From positions 1-64,000 of the forward strand of contig NZ_JVNU01000027.1 in assembly GCF_001071995.1 (NCBI RefSeq): a stretch of DNA of 64,000 bases. The letters run 5' to 3'. The translations under genes were made by a program, and so were the position numbers. The notes under the pieces are model-generated. The model had not been told where the DNA came from. It worked only from the letters and a program-made list of their open reading frames with translations, and made no database searches. Below, piece by piece: positions 45,488 to 55,769 of the stretch. Each line of letters opens with the position of its first letter. Position 1 is the first letter of the stretch. This DNA comes from Streptococcus sp. 263_SSPC. Lineage in GTDB: Bacteria > Bacillota > Bacilli > Lactobacillales > Aerococcaceae.

Positions 45488-46804
45488 TTATGGGTAAATA
45501 CGGTTTAATAAACGTGGGAACGGAATTGCTTCACGAATATGTTTCGTACCTGCAATAAACGTTACTAGACGTTCTAACCCAAGACCGAATCCTGAGTGAG
45601 GAACTGAACCATATTTACGTAAATCTAAGTAGAATGCATAATCATCTGGATTTAATCCATTTGATTTAATTTTCTCTAATAATTTATCGTAGTCCGTTTC
45701 ACGCTCACTACCCCCGATAACTTCTCCGTATCCTTCTGGAGCAAGTAAGTCTGCACAAAGTACACGACTTTCATTTCCAGGAACTGGTTTCATGTAGAAA
45801 GCTTTAATTTCAGTTGGATAGTTGATTACGAATGTTGGCACTCCAAAGTGGTTTGAAATCCAAGTTTCGTGTGGTGAACCGAAGTCATCACCATGTTCTA
45901 AGTGTTCGTAGTCAGTATCTTCATCATTTTCGTGCGCTTGTAATAAGTCAATCGCTTCATCGTATGTGATACGTTTGAACGGTTCGCTAATATATTTCTT
46001 CAATAATTCAGTATCACGTTCAAGAGTTTCTAATGCATGTGGTGCACGGTCTAAAACGCCTTGAATTAAGGCTTTAACGTATGCTTCTTGTAAGTCTAAT
46101 GACTCGTCATGTGTTAAGTATAAATACTCAGCATCCATCATCCAAAACTCTGTTAAGTGACGACGAGTTTTAGATTTTTCTGCACGGAATACAGGCCCAA
46201 AGTCAAACACTCGACCAAATGCCATTGCTCCAGCTTCTAAGTATAATTGACCAGATTGTGTTAAGTACGCTGGATCTCCGAAGTAATCTGTTTCGAATAA
46301 TTCAGTTGAATCTTCAGCCGCATTTCCAGAAAGAATTGGGCTATCGAATTTAATGAATCCATTTTTATCAAAGAACTCGTATGATGCGTAAATGATCGCG
46401 TTACGAATTTCCATAATGGCATGTTGTTTTGTTGAACGTAACCATAAATGACGGTGGTCCATTAAGAAGTCAGTACCATGCTCTTTTGGAGTGATTGGAT
46501 ATTCATGACTCTCACCGATTAATTCGATGTCTTTTACTAATAATTCATAGCCTAATTTAGAACGAGTATCTTCTTGAACGACACCTGTTACAAATACAGA
46601 ACTTTCTTGAGTTAATCCTTTTGCTAATTCAAAAGTTTCTTCATTTACATCAGCTTTCACTACAATTCCTTGGAAATAAGCTTTTCCATCACGTAATTGT
46701 AAGAACGCGATTTTACCGCTTGAACGTTTGTTAGTTACCCAAGCGCCAATGGTAACGGTTTGTCCAACGTAATCTTTTGCTTGATTCATTGTTATAGTTT
46801 TCAA
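45488..46804 (-). CDS. asnS: asparaginyl-tRNA synthetase
   Basis: AsnRS charges tRNA-Asn directly with asparagine. The 438-aa protein has an N-terminal OB-fold anticodon-binding domain (about 15-100). The class II core has motif 2 ([21 protein letters not shown]) and motif 3 ([13 protein letters not shown]). The short spacing from the aspartate aminotransferase (15 nt) shows a ypmB-aspB-asnS unit, which puts aspartate supply and Asn-tRNA charging together as in Bacillus. Confidence 0.96.
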   Translation of the reverse strand: MKTITMNQAKDYVGQTVTIGAWVTNKRSSGKIAFLQLRDGKAYFQGIVVKADVNEETFELAKGLTQESSVFVTGVVQEDTRSKLGYELLVKDIELIGESHEYPITPKEHGTDFLMDHRHLWLRSTKQHAIMEIRNAIIYASYEFFDKNGFIKFDSPILSGNAAEDSTELFETDYFGDPAYLTQSGQLYLEAGAMAFGRVFDFGPVFRAEKSKTRRHLTEFWMMDAEYLYLTHDESLDLQEAYVKALIQGVLDRAPHALETLERDTELLKKYISEPFKRITYDEAIDLLQAHENDEDTDYEHLEHGDDFGSPHETWISNHFGVPTFVINYPTEIKAFYMKPVPGNESRVLCADLLAPEGYGEVIGGSERETDYDKLLEKIKSNGLNPDDYAFYLDLRKYGSVPHSGFGLGLERLVTFIAGTKHIREAIPFPRLLNRIYP

Positions 46805-46819
46805 AATATCACTCTTCCT

Positions 46820-48007
46820 TTACTTATATGATTCAATAAATTCCTTAATTCGATTAGCGGCTTCTCTTAATTCCTCTTCGCTATTAGCACAGCTGAGTCT
46901 TAGGAAACCGTTGCATCCAAAGTTCTCTCCGGATACTGTTGCAACCCCTGCTTCTTCGAGTAGTTTTAGAGCAAATTCTTCTGAAGAAGCTACGCCTACG
47001 ATATGCATGGCTACTTTCACATTCGCGAATAAGTAGAACGCTCCTTTAGGCTTCTCACACTTAATTCCTTGAATGTCGTTTAATAATCCATGAAATACGT
47101 CGATTCTTCTTTGGAACTCGTCACGCATTTCTTTTTTAGCCGCTTCAACGTCTTCGTCGAAAGCGCGAATGGCCGCATATTGTACAACCGCAGCAGGGTT
47201 ACTTGTTGTGTGACTTGTTAAGTCATTTAAAGCTCTAATGATTCGTTTTGGACCAAATACATATCCAAGTCTCCATCCAGTCATCGCAACTGATTTTGAT
47301 AATCCATTAATGACTAATGTGTTATTAAAAATCTCTTGGGATAAACTTGCCATACTGATGGAAGGCGCATCATAGACTAATTCATAATAAATTTCGTCTG
47401 ATATGATAAATACATTATGTTCTAATGCCCAATTTCCAATCGCTAGTAACTCTTCTTTTGTATACAAGAGCCCTGAAGGATTCGAAGGCGCATTGAGCAC
47501 CAAGAGTTTTGTCTTATCCGTTACGTATTCATTTAGTAAATCGACTGTTAGTTTAAACGAATTTCTTTCTCTAGTTTCAATATACACCGGAACGCCATCC
47601 GCTAATTGAATTTGTTCGGTATAACTCACCCAGTAAGGAATTGGAATTAAAACCTCGTCTCCTGGATCTACTAAAGTCATAAAGACTGAATACAGCGCAA
47701 ATTTAGCACCCGCAAAAGTCGCAACTTGTTCCTTTTGCAAATCAATTCCATCTTTACGTTTATGAAAATCACAAATCGCCTGTCTTAACTTATCTATTCC
47801 CAAAGCTGGTGTATAATGATCGGTTTCGTGTTTTCTTAAAGCATCAATGGCTGCCTCTGTAATCACTTCAGGTGTATTAAAATCAGGTTCACCAATCGAT
47901 AAACTAATGATCTTTCTTCCCTGAGCTTTTAGTTCTCTAGCTTTTTGTGTCATCGCTAGAGTTCCTGAAGGCAAAATTTTCGATACTCTATCTGAAATTT
48001 TTACCAT
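46820..48007 (-). CDS. aspB: aspartate aminotransferase (class I/II, AspB-like)
   Basis: This PLP aminotransferase probably interconverts aspartate and oxaloacetate. The 395-aa protein has the SIGEPDFNTP N-terminal motif, NAPSNPSGL and D204 in the SDEIYYEL motif. The PLP lysine is K238 in NGLSKSVAMTGWRLGY, and FLRLSCANSEEEL is near the C-terminus. It lies 13 nt after ypmB and 15 nt before asnS. Substrate specificity is assigned by family and context. Confidence 0.93.
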   Translation of the reverse strand: MVKISDRVSKILPSGTLAMTQKARELKAQGRKIISLSIGEPDFNTPEVITEAAIDALRKHETDHYTPALGIDKLRQAICDFHKRKDGIDLQKEQVATFAGAKFALYSVFMTLVDPGDEVLIPIPYWVSYTEQIQLADGVPVYIETRERNSFKLTVDLLNEYVTDKTKLLVLNAPSNPSGLLYTKEELLAIGNWALEHNVFIISDEIYYELVYDAPSISMASLSQEIFNNTLVINGLSKSVAMTGWRLGYVFGPKRIIRALNDLTSHTTSNPAAVVQYAAIRAFDEDVEAAKKEMRDEFQRRIDVFHGLLNDIQGIKCEKPKGAFYLFANVKVAMHIVGVASSEEFALKLLEEAGVATVSGENFGCNGFLRLSCANSEEELREAANRIKEFIESYK

Positions 48008-48020
48008 AAATCACCAATTT

Positions 48021-48500
48021 CTATATATTCTCAATATCTTTAATCCATTTACCATTTTTCGCTGAAATATAGTAATAACCAATACGTTGATTACTCATAC
48101 GATAATTGACTTCCCATACAGGTTCCCCATTTAAAAGGCCAAGTCTTGCTTCAAGCACTACAACATCTGGTTTATCTTGTAATGTAATAGAACGAGCTTC
48201 TTGCTCATTGACCACTGCTGATTGCTGAAGAATTGTGACATCTCCACCTTCTTCAGGAATGATTGCATAAATGGCATTCCCGTCTTTATCTTCACCCATA
48301 ACGGTGTAATAAGACGCATCCGTATTGTACAAGTAAAACTTCGTTACTTTTGAAAATTCTACGGTTGGTGCCATCATCGTAAGTGCTTCGTTACGTTTTT
48401 TAATCTTTGGATCCACACTTACTAAAAAGATACTTGCAGCAGCTAAAAATAATAGAAATAAAGTGAGTAAAAGAATAAACATTGTTCTGCGTTTCATCAA
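48021..48500 (-). CDS. YpmB-like membrane-anchored protein (DUF5590)
   Basis: This 159-aa protein has a single N-terminal membrane segment (about 8-29) and an extracellular cystatin-like domain of the YpmB family (TKFYLYNTDASYYTVMGEDKDGNAIYAIIPE; GEPVWEVNYRMSNQRIGYYYISAKNGKWIKDI). Bacillus subtilis has the same order dinG-ypmA-ypmB-aspB-asnS-dnaD-nth. Its function is unknown. A possible -10 TATAAT lies at 48537-48542, within a weak hairpin. Confidence 0.88.
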   Translation of the reverse strand: MMKRRTMFILLLTLFLLFLAAASIFLVSVDPKIKKRNEALTMMAPTVEFSKVTKFYLYNTDASYYTVMGEDKDGNAIYAIIPEEGGDVTILQQSAVVNEQEARSITLQDKPDVVVLEARLGLLNGEPVWEVNYRMSNQRIGYYYISAKNGKWIKDIENI

Positions 48501-48586
48501 TTTCTCTCCTCTACTCTAATTTTCATAGATAATGGTATTATACGCTATTTAAAGCAAAAATACCACCATACATATAAGACGATGCC

Positions 48587-51211
48587 CTACATATTTTTAT
48601 TCTTCCCAATGTTTAAACACTTCTTAAATGGTTTCTCTATAACCGAAGCGTTTTCCGGGAAAACACTTTTTACTTTCATCGCATATTTACTAATCGTTGC
48701 CCGAACATCTAACAACCAAATTTCGGCACTCTTTTGATGCGGTCTACTAAAACGTCCTAGCCCTTGATACAGTAGAAGAAGCATCATCTTCATCGCGTAA
48801 TGGGCAAAATAAGAACGCTCTTGCTCTTTCATCTCTAGTTGAATAATTTGTTGAGCCGTTGACACTGGATTTGGGAATGGCAATTTGGTGATTACGAGTG
48901 AATCGATGGATTGGCCGCCACTATCAAATCCTTCCCAGAAGCTATAGACACCCAGTAAAATCGCATCATTTCTTTCTTGGAAACGACGTTGGATTCTTCG
49001 ACCCATTTGAGGTCCTTTTTGAGCCAAAAGTTCAATTTGATGAGCACGGCAAAAGTCTTCTAACAGACTCTCTACTGCTAAGAGCGCTTCAACAGAATGC
49101 ATCAAGACAAGCATTCTTCCGCCCTTTCGCTCATAAATTTTTTCGATACAGTCTGCAATTTGTGCATGATACTGTTGACTCGAGGAAGAATTTACGGCCA
49201 CCAAATCATTTGGAATAAAGATTTGATGCTCGGCACTTTCTGATATTGTCTCAATTACAGTGAGCTTTTCTTTGGCCTCTAACTCATAGAATAACGGAGT
49301 AAACGTTGGAATCGTTGCTGAAATTCCAATTATTTGTCTCATCTTCTCTCTAAACTGATGAAAGACCTGAATAACTGGCTTAACTCTTAATAATTCTAGA
49401 GTATTTTGACCGTACTGTTCTTTTTCTTCGATGACAAAATAATCGTTGGCCTCCATTTGAAATTGAGAAATAGACTCCATTAGTTCTTTTAATAAATAAC
49501 TACTTTCTTCAAATAAAGTGGTCTTATCCGCATTGGCTTGCAGTAAATTCATTACGCCAGACAGTGCCTTTTGCATGGCATTCACCATTTCACAGTGGAT
49601 TGACTCCTTCCACTCACTGGATGTAAATACAAAAGAAGATGACAGTTGTTGTCCACTCTTCAACTCTTCAAACCAAGTTTCATATAAATCACAAATTTCT
49701 AATAACTTACGATTCATCGTACGAGAGAGATGTTCCTCTTCTTTTGAAAAATGAAACATCACATTTAAGTGATGATCAGACCATAATTGTTGCAACTCAA
49801 ATAAATGAGAAAAGTTAACGGTAGTCGTGCCATATTGCTCTAAGGCATGCTCAAACTGCTGCACTTCATCAATCAGTACAACAGGTTTTACACGATGAGC
49901 AATCAATGAAGCGTACTGAATAAGGAATGCATGATTAGTAACCACAATTGGACTTTGTTGAACTGAAGCTACTGCCTTGTCCCAATACAGACTTCCTTCC
50001 TCATTTGCATCTTTTACCGATATTTCTTTCCATAACGTTACTTGATGAAGTGCTTGATTACACTCCGATAAATCACCTGTTTGCGTCTTTGTAATCCACA
50101 CGAGTAACCCCATAATAGAAAGGCTGTTTCTTGCACTTCTCTCCTCTTGATACTTGTGAATTGCACGCTTGAAGGCTGTTAAATCAATATAGTGTCTTTG
50201 CCCTTTTATAGAAATTACAGGTGTCTTAATCTTTAACTCTGTAATAATTGGAGCGACACTATCCTCCATCAGTTGTTGTTGCAATAGTAAGTTCGAAGTG
50301 ACTATCCAGATTGGTTTTCTCTTACTCGCTTTTTCAAATGCTGCCAGTAAATAAGCGTATGTTTTCCCTGAACCAGGGCTGGCTTCAATAAAATGCAAAG
50401 GTTCGTCAGTTTCAATCAACGATTCTATGGTGGTTATCATCTCACGCTGACTTGCCTTATCTTCTAAGAATCCAGAATCTACTAATTTCTGATAAGCTTC
50501 AAGTGCATTCGTTTTTCGTTTAGAAGACTTTAGTTCTACCTCTTTTACGGTTAGAGGTGAAATGACGAAACCTTGTTCTAAAGGAAAAGCTTCTCTTTCT
50601 TCTTTTCCTTTTTCTTCTAAAATTTCCTCAAAAATCGTACCCGTATCCCCTAGTAATTCTCCAGAGAATTCGGTTAGCTGTTTCAACGTAATCGTCGACA
50701 ACTCTCGAAACTTAGTCTTCATTTTTAAGAATAGTTCAGCTGTTGCTCGAGCATCACTGCCTGCCGTATGTACTTGAGTATGACGAATCTCTAGCGCCTC
50801 TGTTAAATCACTAAGTCGATAACTGAGCGCTGTTGGATAACAAATTTGAGCCAGTTGCACCGTATCAATGAGTGGCACTTCCAATTCTAGACCCAGTGCA
50901 TCTGTTAAAGCAGACATAATAAAAGGTCCGTCAAAACCAACATTATGAGCGACGAGTGTTCGATCTTCTAACAAATTAAAAATCATCATCGCTACTTCAT
51001 CAAAATAAGGAGCCGTTGCCACATCCGCATTTGTGACTCCTGTTAATAATTGAATTTCGAATGGAATACTTTTTTCAGGATTAATATTCAGTGAGACATG
51101 CTCAATCACTTCATCGCCGTCGATTAAGGTACAGCCAAATTGGAAGATTCTATCCCCGCTCTCATATTTTGGCCCTGTCGTTTCCAAATCAATGACCGCA
51201 TATTTTCTCAT
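48587..51211 (-). CDS. dinG: DinG-family helicase/exonuclease
   Basis: The 874-aa protein joins an N-terminal DEDD-type 3'-5' exonuclease (about 1-165, with YAVIDLETTG and VAHNVGFDGPF) to an SF2 XPD/DinG-like helicase. The helicase shows Walker A EASPGSGKTYAYL, the box II form DEVQQFEHAL, and motif VI near LLYQGLGRFSRPHQ. The iron-sulfur cysteines of E. coli DinG are not evident, as in the Bacillus protein, which acts as an exonuclease. It precedes the ypmB-aspB-asnS unit by 86 nt. Confidence 0.93.
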   Translation of the reverse strand: MRKYAVIDLETTGPKYESGDRIFQFGCTLIDGDEVIEHVSLNINPEKSIPFEIQLLTGVTNADVATAPYFDEVAMMIFNLLEDRTLVAHNVGFDGPFIMSALTDALGLELEVPLIDTVQLAQICYPTALSYRLSDLTEALEIRHTQVHTAGSDARATAELFLKMKTKFRELSTITLKQLTEFSGELLGDTGTIFEEILEEKGKEEREAFPLEQGFVISPLTVKEVELKSSKRKTNALEAYQKLVDSGFLEDKASQREMITTIESLIETDEPLHFIEASPGSGKTYAYLLAAFEKASKRKPIWIVTSNLLLQQQLMEDSVAPIITELKIKTPVISIKGQRHYIDLTAFKRAIHKYQEERSARNSLSIMGLLVWITKTQTGDLSECNQALHQVTLWKEISVKDANEEGSLYWDKAVASVQQSPIVVTNHAFLIQYASLIAHRVKPVVLIDEVQQFEHALEQYGTTTVNFSHLFELQQLWSDHHLNVMFHFSKEEEHLSRTMNRKLLEICDLYETWFEELKSGQQLSSSFVFTSSEWKESIHCEMVNAMQKALSGVMNLLQANADKTTLFEESSYLLKELMESISQFQMEANDYFVIEEKEQYGQNTLELLRVKPVIQVFHQFREKMRQIIGISATIPTFTPLFYELEAKEKLTVIETISESAEHQIFIPNDLVAVNSSSSQQYHAQIADCIEKIYERKGGRMLVLMHSVEALLAVESLLEDFCRAHQIELLAQKGPQMGRRIQRRFQERNDAILLGVYSFWEGFDSGGQSIDSLVITKLPFPNPVSTAQQIIQLEMKEQERSYFAHYAMKMMLLLLYQGLGRFSRPHQKSAEIWLLDVRATISKYAMKVKSVFPENASVIEKPFKKCLNIGKNKNM

Positions 51212-51298
51212 TATCCGAACGCTCCTTTCTAAAGAATTCCTACTTATTTAGTTTACTAACTTATTCCTCTCGTTGCAAACAGTAGAAAGGTTTTAAGG

Positions 51299-51329
51299 CA
51301 AAAAAAGAAGCTTGAGCAATGCCCAAGCT
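51299..51329 (-). terminator. terminator of glgBCD
   Basis: A 9-bp stem with one G-U pair (51309-51317 and 51321-51329) and a 3-nt loop is followed on the minus strand by TCTTTTTTTG. Confidence 0.82.
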
Positions 51330-51353
51330 GTCTTTTATCATTTTTAAAGTTGA

Positions 51354-52466
51354 TTAAACGCTTTTACCTTTATCAATCACGACTTGTACTTCTTCTGTAC
51401 CTGTTAAAACAGTATGTTGTTTTACCGTAACATCTTTATCAGCAATCACGTACTCTAAATGAGCTCCTGATTTAATTACAGTATTTGAAAGAATGATACT
51501 GTTACGAACAACCGCACCTTCTTCTACGACAACATCACGGAAGATAATACTATTTTCAACCGTACCACGAATCTTCGAACCGTCTCCGAGAATCGAATTC
51601 TTCACTACGGCCTTCTTACCATAGCCTGTAGGGACCGTATCTTTAACACGCGTAATTACTTGAGTTCCAGAAAGGAATACATCATGAAGATTTTCAAAAT
51701 CAAGCATATCCATATTTAAGTCATAGTAATCTTTAATCGTATTTACGACTTTCAAGTATCCTTTGATTTGATATGCAAATACTCGTAATGTTTCTAGGTT
51801 CTTAGCGATATAGTCACGTAGGATATCTTCCCAACCAAGTGTTAACCCTTTTTTAACAATGCCATTGAATAATTCTTTTGTTAAAATGTAGATTTTCACT
51901 TGTGCTGCACATTCATGATCAGATCCGTCGAAGTGATAAAGCGACTCATACACTTTATGATTTTCATCAAAGATAATTTGAGACTCACCCACTGTTGGTT
52001 TGCGGTACGTATAAGCAACAGTGATATCAGAACCAGTATCTAAGTGATATTGGAACATTTCTTTGAAATCAATTTTCCCGATAATGTTTGTATCCGCTAA
52101 AATTACAAACTCTTCATCAAGGTCTTGCGTATACACCATTGTATTGGCTAACGCTTCGATTTTATTTTGTGGGATACGTGTTGATAAGTAGTTTGACATC
52201 GGAGTAATAATCTTCAAACCACGGTGTTTACGGTTTAAATCCCAATCTTTCCCTGAAGCGACATGATCCAGTAAAGACTTGTAATTATGATTCGTTAATA
52301 ATGCAATATTATCGATATCTGCATGTACAAGAGAAGATAGCATAAAGTCCACCATACGATAACGAGAAATTACTGGTAAAGCGGCTGCCGTACGATTTCT
52401 GACTAACCCTTGAAGGTCGTCATTTCTATAATTATCTGCAAACAATACACAAAACGCTTTGATCAT
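51354..52466 (-). CDS. glgD: glucose-1-phosphate adenylyltransferase, GlgD subunit
   Basis: GlgD is the regulatory or helper subunit that pairs with GlgC to make ADP-glucose in Firmicutes. The predicted 370-aa protein lacks the usual GlgC signature GGxGTRL; the matching position reads FCVLFADNYRNDDL. It keeps the nucleotidyltransferase core and the C-terminal beta-helix (SILGDGSKIRGTVENSII). The ATG at 52466 with GGAGG spaced 8 nt is chosen, 1 nt after the glgC stop. It is the last gene of glgBCD. Confidence 0.94.
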   Translation of the reverse strand: MIKAFCVLFADNYRNDDLQGLVRNRTAAALPVISRYRMVDFMLSSLVHADIDNIALLTNHNYKSLLDHVASGKDWDLNRKHRGLKIITPMSNYLSTRIPQNKIEALANTMVYTQDLDEEFVILADTNIIGKIDFKEMFQYHLDTGSDITVAYTYRKPTVGESQIIFDENHKVYESLYHFDGSDHECAAQVKIYILTKELFNGIVKKGLTLGWEDILRDYIAKNLETLRVFAYQIKGYLKVVNTIKDYYDLNMDMLDFENLHDVFLSGTQVITRVKDTVPTGYGKKAVVKNSILGDGSKIRGTVENSIIFRDVVVEEGAVVRNSIILSNTVIKSGAHLEYVIADKDVTVKQHTVLTGTEEVQVVIDKGKSV

Positions 52467-52467
52467 A

Positions 52468-53640
52468 TTAATTTCCTCCAACTTTCGTATCTTCTTCTAC
52501 CACTTCGAAATTGCCGATAACGGTAATCATATCTTGTCCTGGCATAATTTCTTCGTGTCCTACAGTGACGCCAGATTTAACAACCGTTCCTTCTGCGATA
52601 ATAGAATTAACAACAGTTGCACCTTCTTCGATCACTGCATTTTGCATAATGATACTTCCTAGTACCTTAGAGTTTTTACCAATCGATACTCCAGAAGAAA
52701 CAATGGATTCATGAACTTTACCAAGTACAATCGTTCCATCTGAAATCATTGATTCCGTCACTTCAGCACTTTCACCGATATATTGTGGAAGTCTTCCTTC
52801 GTGACGATAGTAAATCTTCCAAGTTTTATCAGAAATATTAAAATCTTCTTTACGTTTGATTAAGTCCATGTTTGCTTCCCATAGACTTTCGATAGTACCT
52901 ACGTCTTTCCAATATCCTGCAAATGGGAAAGCGTAAATACGACGGTCTTCTTCAAGTAACATTGGAATAATATTTTTACCGAAGTCTTTTTCACTTTCTG
53001 GATTTTCTTCATCACGAATTAAATACTCTTTAAGTACTTTCCAGTTAAAGATGTAAATCCCCATTGATGCTTTTGTTGACACTGGATTTTTTGGTTTTTC
53101 CAAAAATTCGACAATACGTAAATCATCGTCCGTATTTAAAATACCGAAACGACTTGCTTCTTCTAGAGGAACATCGATATGCGCTACTGTTAAATCTGCT
53201 CCTTTTTCCTTATGGAATTCAAGCATCTTGTTGTAGTTCATTTTATAAATATGGTCCCCAGATAAGATTAATACGTACTCTGGATTATACTGCTCAATGT
53301 ATTTAATATTTTGATAAATAGCATTGGCAGTCCCTTTATACCATTCCCCTGTTTTTCCAGCTGTATATGGAGGAAGAATTGTTAATCCCCCGTCTACACG
53401 GTCTAAGTCCCAAGGGTTCCCATTTCCCATGTAAGAGTTCAACTCAAGAGGCATAAACTGAGTTAACACCCCAACAGTAGAAATCCCTGAATTTGAACAA
53501 TTTGAGAGAGGAAAATCGATAATACGATACTTCCCACCAAAAGGAACAGCCGGTTTCGCCATATCCTTTGTTAGTACTTGCAAGCGAGTTCCTTGTCCGC
53601 CTGCGAGTAGCATTGCTACGATTTCTTGCTTTCTTGCCAT
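52468..53640 (-). CDS. glgC: glucose-1-phosphate adenylyltransferase, GlgC catalytic subunit
   Basis: GlgC makes ADP-glucose, the committed step of glycogen synthesis. The 390-aa protein has the catalytic [30 protein letters not shown] region (residues about 14-43), [11 protein letters not shown], the [10 protein letters not shown] metal Asp, and a left-handed beta-helix C-terminus. It follows glgB by 15 nt. Confidence 0.97.
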   Translation of the reverse strand: MARKQEIVAMLLAGGQGTRLQVLTKDMAKPAVPFGGKYRIIDFPLSNCSNSGISTVGVLTQFMPLELNSYMGNGNPWDLDRVDGGLTILPPYTAGKTGEWYKGTANAIYQNIKYIEQYNPEYVLILSGDHIYKMNYNKMLEFHKEKGADLTVAHIDVPLEEASRFGILNTDDDLRIVEFLEKPKNPVSTKASMGIYIFNWKVLKEYLIRDEENPESEKDFGKNIIPMLLEEDRRIYAFPFAGYWKDVGTIESLWEANMDLIKRKEDFNISDKTWKIYYRHEGRLPQYIGESAEVTESMISDGTIVLGKVHESIVSSGVSIGKNSKVLGSIIMQNAVIEEGATVVNSIIAEGTVVKSGVTVGHEEIMPGQDMITVIGNFEVVEEDTKVGGN

Positions 53641-53655
53641 ACGTCCAACCTCCGA

Positions 53656-55509
53656 TTATTGATTGTTAATGATATACAGTGTAGAAAACGGTGGTACATT
53701 CACCGCGAGTGTATAATCAAATCCTTTATGTGGTTTCGTAACTGTATGAAGTCCACGATTCACCACTCCAGATCCGTTATACTTTTTAGCGTCAGAGTTG
53801 AGAGCTACTTTATAGCTTCCCCATTTCGAAACGCCAATTTCGTAGTTCTTAATATAGTTTCCTGAGAAGTTTGAGATAACAATGACTGAGTCTCCTTTAG
53901 AATTAATTCTTGAGAAGACGAAGCAGTTATTCCAAACATCTTCCACCTCATGCCATCTAAATCCTGTCCAGCCTCCGTCAAGTTGCCACAGTTCTGAATG
54001 CTTCTTGTAGAAGGCGTTTAAATCTTTCACATAGCGATGAGTCGCGTCATGAATAGGATATTTGAGTAAGAACCAATCTAATTCACGCTCTTCATTCCAC
54101 TCAATCATTTGTGGAATTTCATTTCCCATGAAGTTTAATTTCTTACCAGGGTGAGCCATCATATAGCCCATGAAAGCTCGATAGTTAGAAAACTTATCTT
54201 CATAAGAAACAGACGCTTTATCTAGTAACGATTTCTTCCCGTGAACCACTTCATCATGAGAAATCGGTAAAATGTAATTCTCCGAGAAGGCGTACATCAT
54301 CGAGAACGTAAATTGATTATGGATTCCCCCTCTAAATAGAGGATCTTTCTCTAAGTAATCTAGAGAGTCATTCATCCAACCCATATTCCATTTGAAGTGG
54401 AATCCAAGTCCGCCTTCTTCTACTGGTTTTGTCACACCAGCAAAAGCAGTAGACTCTTCGGCAATCATCATAACACCTGGATATTCATTACGTACATAAT
54501 CATTCAGAGATTGAATAAATCGAATCGCTTCTAGGTTTTCAAATCCTCCGTATATATTACGAGCTGATTCTTCTTCACTTCTGCAGTAGTTATAGAACAA
54601 CATTGAACTTACAGCATCCACGCGAAGTCCGTCGATGTGGAATTTTTCAAGCCAGAATACTGCACTTGAATACAAGAATGAAAGCACTTCTGTCTTGCCG
54701 TAATCAAACGCTCTCGTTCCCCATCCTTTATGTTCTTGGATACGAGGGTCACCGTATTCATAGCACGGTGTGCCATCAAATTCATATAACCCAAAAGCGT
54801 CTTTTGTAAAATGCCCTGGTACCCAGTCCAAGATAATTCCAATACCTGCCCTGTGACATTCATCCACAAAATACATAAAGTCTTCTGGAGTTCCAAATCT
54901 TGAAGTCGCTGCAAAGAATCCTGTCACTTGATATCCCCATGACTTATCATACGGATATTCTGTAATTGGCAACAATTCAATATGCGTGTAGTTCATCTCT
55001 TTCACATATGGAATGAGTACATCCACTAACTCACGATAAGAATACGGATCACCATTTTCTTTTTTCTTAAAGGAGCCTAGTTCAACTTCATAAATGTTTA
55101 ACGGTAGTTGATAAGGGACGGTTCTTTGTTTCATCCACTTTTCGTCTGACCATTGGAATTCAGGAAAATCGTATACTTTAGATGCTGTTTTCGGTCTTGT
55201 TTCCGCATGGCGTGCATATGGATCTGCTTTCCATAACCAATCTCCATGATGTGGAACAATCACATATTTATATGCATCGTACTCTTTTACATTTGGAATT
55301 GTGATTTCATAAATCCCATTTTGATTGATACGCTCCATTTTGTAATCGGTTGGTCTCCATTCACAGAAATCCCCCGTTACATAAACTTCTTTTGCATTAG
55401 GAGCCCATACGCGGAATGTACATTCGTTATCACCTAAGAAGCTGCCAAGGAAATCATAACTATGAAAATTCCTTCCTTCATGAAATAAATATTCTGCTAG
55501 TTGTTGCAC
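53656..55509 (-). CDS. glgB: 1,4-alpha-glucan branching enzyme
   Basis: GlgB introduces alpha-1,6 branches into glycogen. The 617-aa protein has a CBM48 domain (about 20-110), a GH13 barrel with catalytic D298 (GLRVDAV), E351 (IAEEST) and D419 (ISHDEVVHGK), and an all-beta C-terminal domain. It begins the glgB-glgC-glgD unit, transcribed from a promoter at 55617-55625, with a cre-like site in the leader. Confidence 0.97.
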   Translation of the reverse strand: MQQLAEYLFHEGRNFHSYDFLGSFLGDNECTFRVWAPNAKEVYVTGDFCEWRPTDYKMERINQNGIYEITIPNVKEYDAYKYVIVPHHGDWLWKADPYARHAETRPKTASKVYDFPEFQWSDEKWMKQRTVPYQLPLNIYEVELGSFKKKENGDPYSYRELVDVLIPYVKEMNYTHIELLPITEYPYDKSWGYQVTGFFAATSRFGTPEDFMYFVDECHRAGIGIILDWVPGHFTKDAFGLYEFDGTPCYEYGDPRIQEHKGWGTRAFDYGKTEVLSFLYSSAVFWLEKFHIDGLRVDAVSSMLFYNYCRSEEESARNIYGGFENLEAIRFIQSLNDYVRNEYPGVMMIAEESTAFAGVTKPVEEGGLGFHFKWNMGWMNDSLDYLEKDPLFRGGIHNQFTFSMMYAFSENYILPISHDEVVHGKKSLLDKASVSYEDKFSNYRAFMGYMMAHPGKKLNFMGNEIPQMIEWNEERELDWFLLKYPIHDATHRYVKDLNAFYKKHSELWQLDGGWTGFRWHEVEDVWNNCFVFSRINSKGDSVIVISNFSGNYIKNYEIGVSKWGSYKVALNSDAKKYNGSGVVNRGLHTVTKPHKGFDYTLAVNVPPFSTLYIINNQ

Positions 55510-55548
55510 TAAGCCATCACTCCTTTACGCATTCGCTCACAAAAATAA

Positions 55549-55562
55549 AATAAGCGTTTTCA
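55549..55562 (-). promoter_or_regulatory. candidate CcpA cre site upstream of glgB
   Basis: On the minus strand TGAAAACGCTTATT matches the left part of the cre consensus (TGNAANCGNWNNCA) at all but the last two defined bases. It lies about 50 nt downstream of the expected glgB transcription start, a roadblock position. Catabolite control of glycogen genes is plausible. Confidence 0.4.
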
Positions 55563-55616
55563 CAGTTGGAATAAAAAATTAGAGAAGGTTGATTTTGAAA
55601 CATTTCTCTTGTTTAA

Positions 55617-55625
55617 ATTATAACA
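55617..55625 (-). promoter_or_regulatory. glgB extended -10 promoter
   Basis: On the minus strand TG-T-TATAAT (TATAAT at 55617-55622) is an extended -10. The leader before glgB is about 100 nt. Confidence 0.6.
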
Positions 55626-55769
55626 TATTTCTTAAATTTTCACAGTGGGTTTCATGAATTTTCTTGAAAATTTTTGTTTAATTCTCTGTACTTTTCATGC
55701 CGTTTTGGTATCACTTTTTACCACTTTGTATTACAATGAACATAGATTTACAAAAAAAAGGGGCCTATT

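Noticed and set aside
48510-48560. Terminator of dinG from the TGGTATT/AATACCA inverted repeat
   Set aside because: The stem is only 7 bp with a 20-nt loop and no U tract after it on the minus strand; it overlaps a likely -10 of the next gene.
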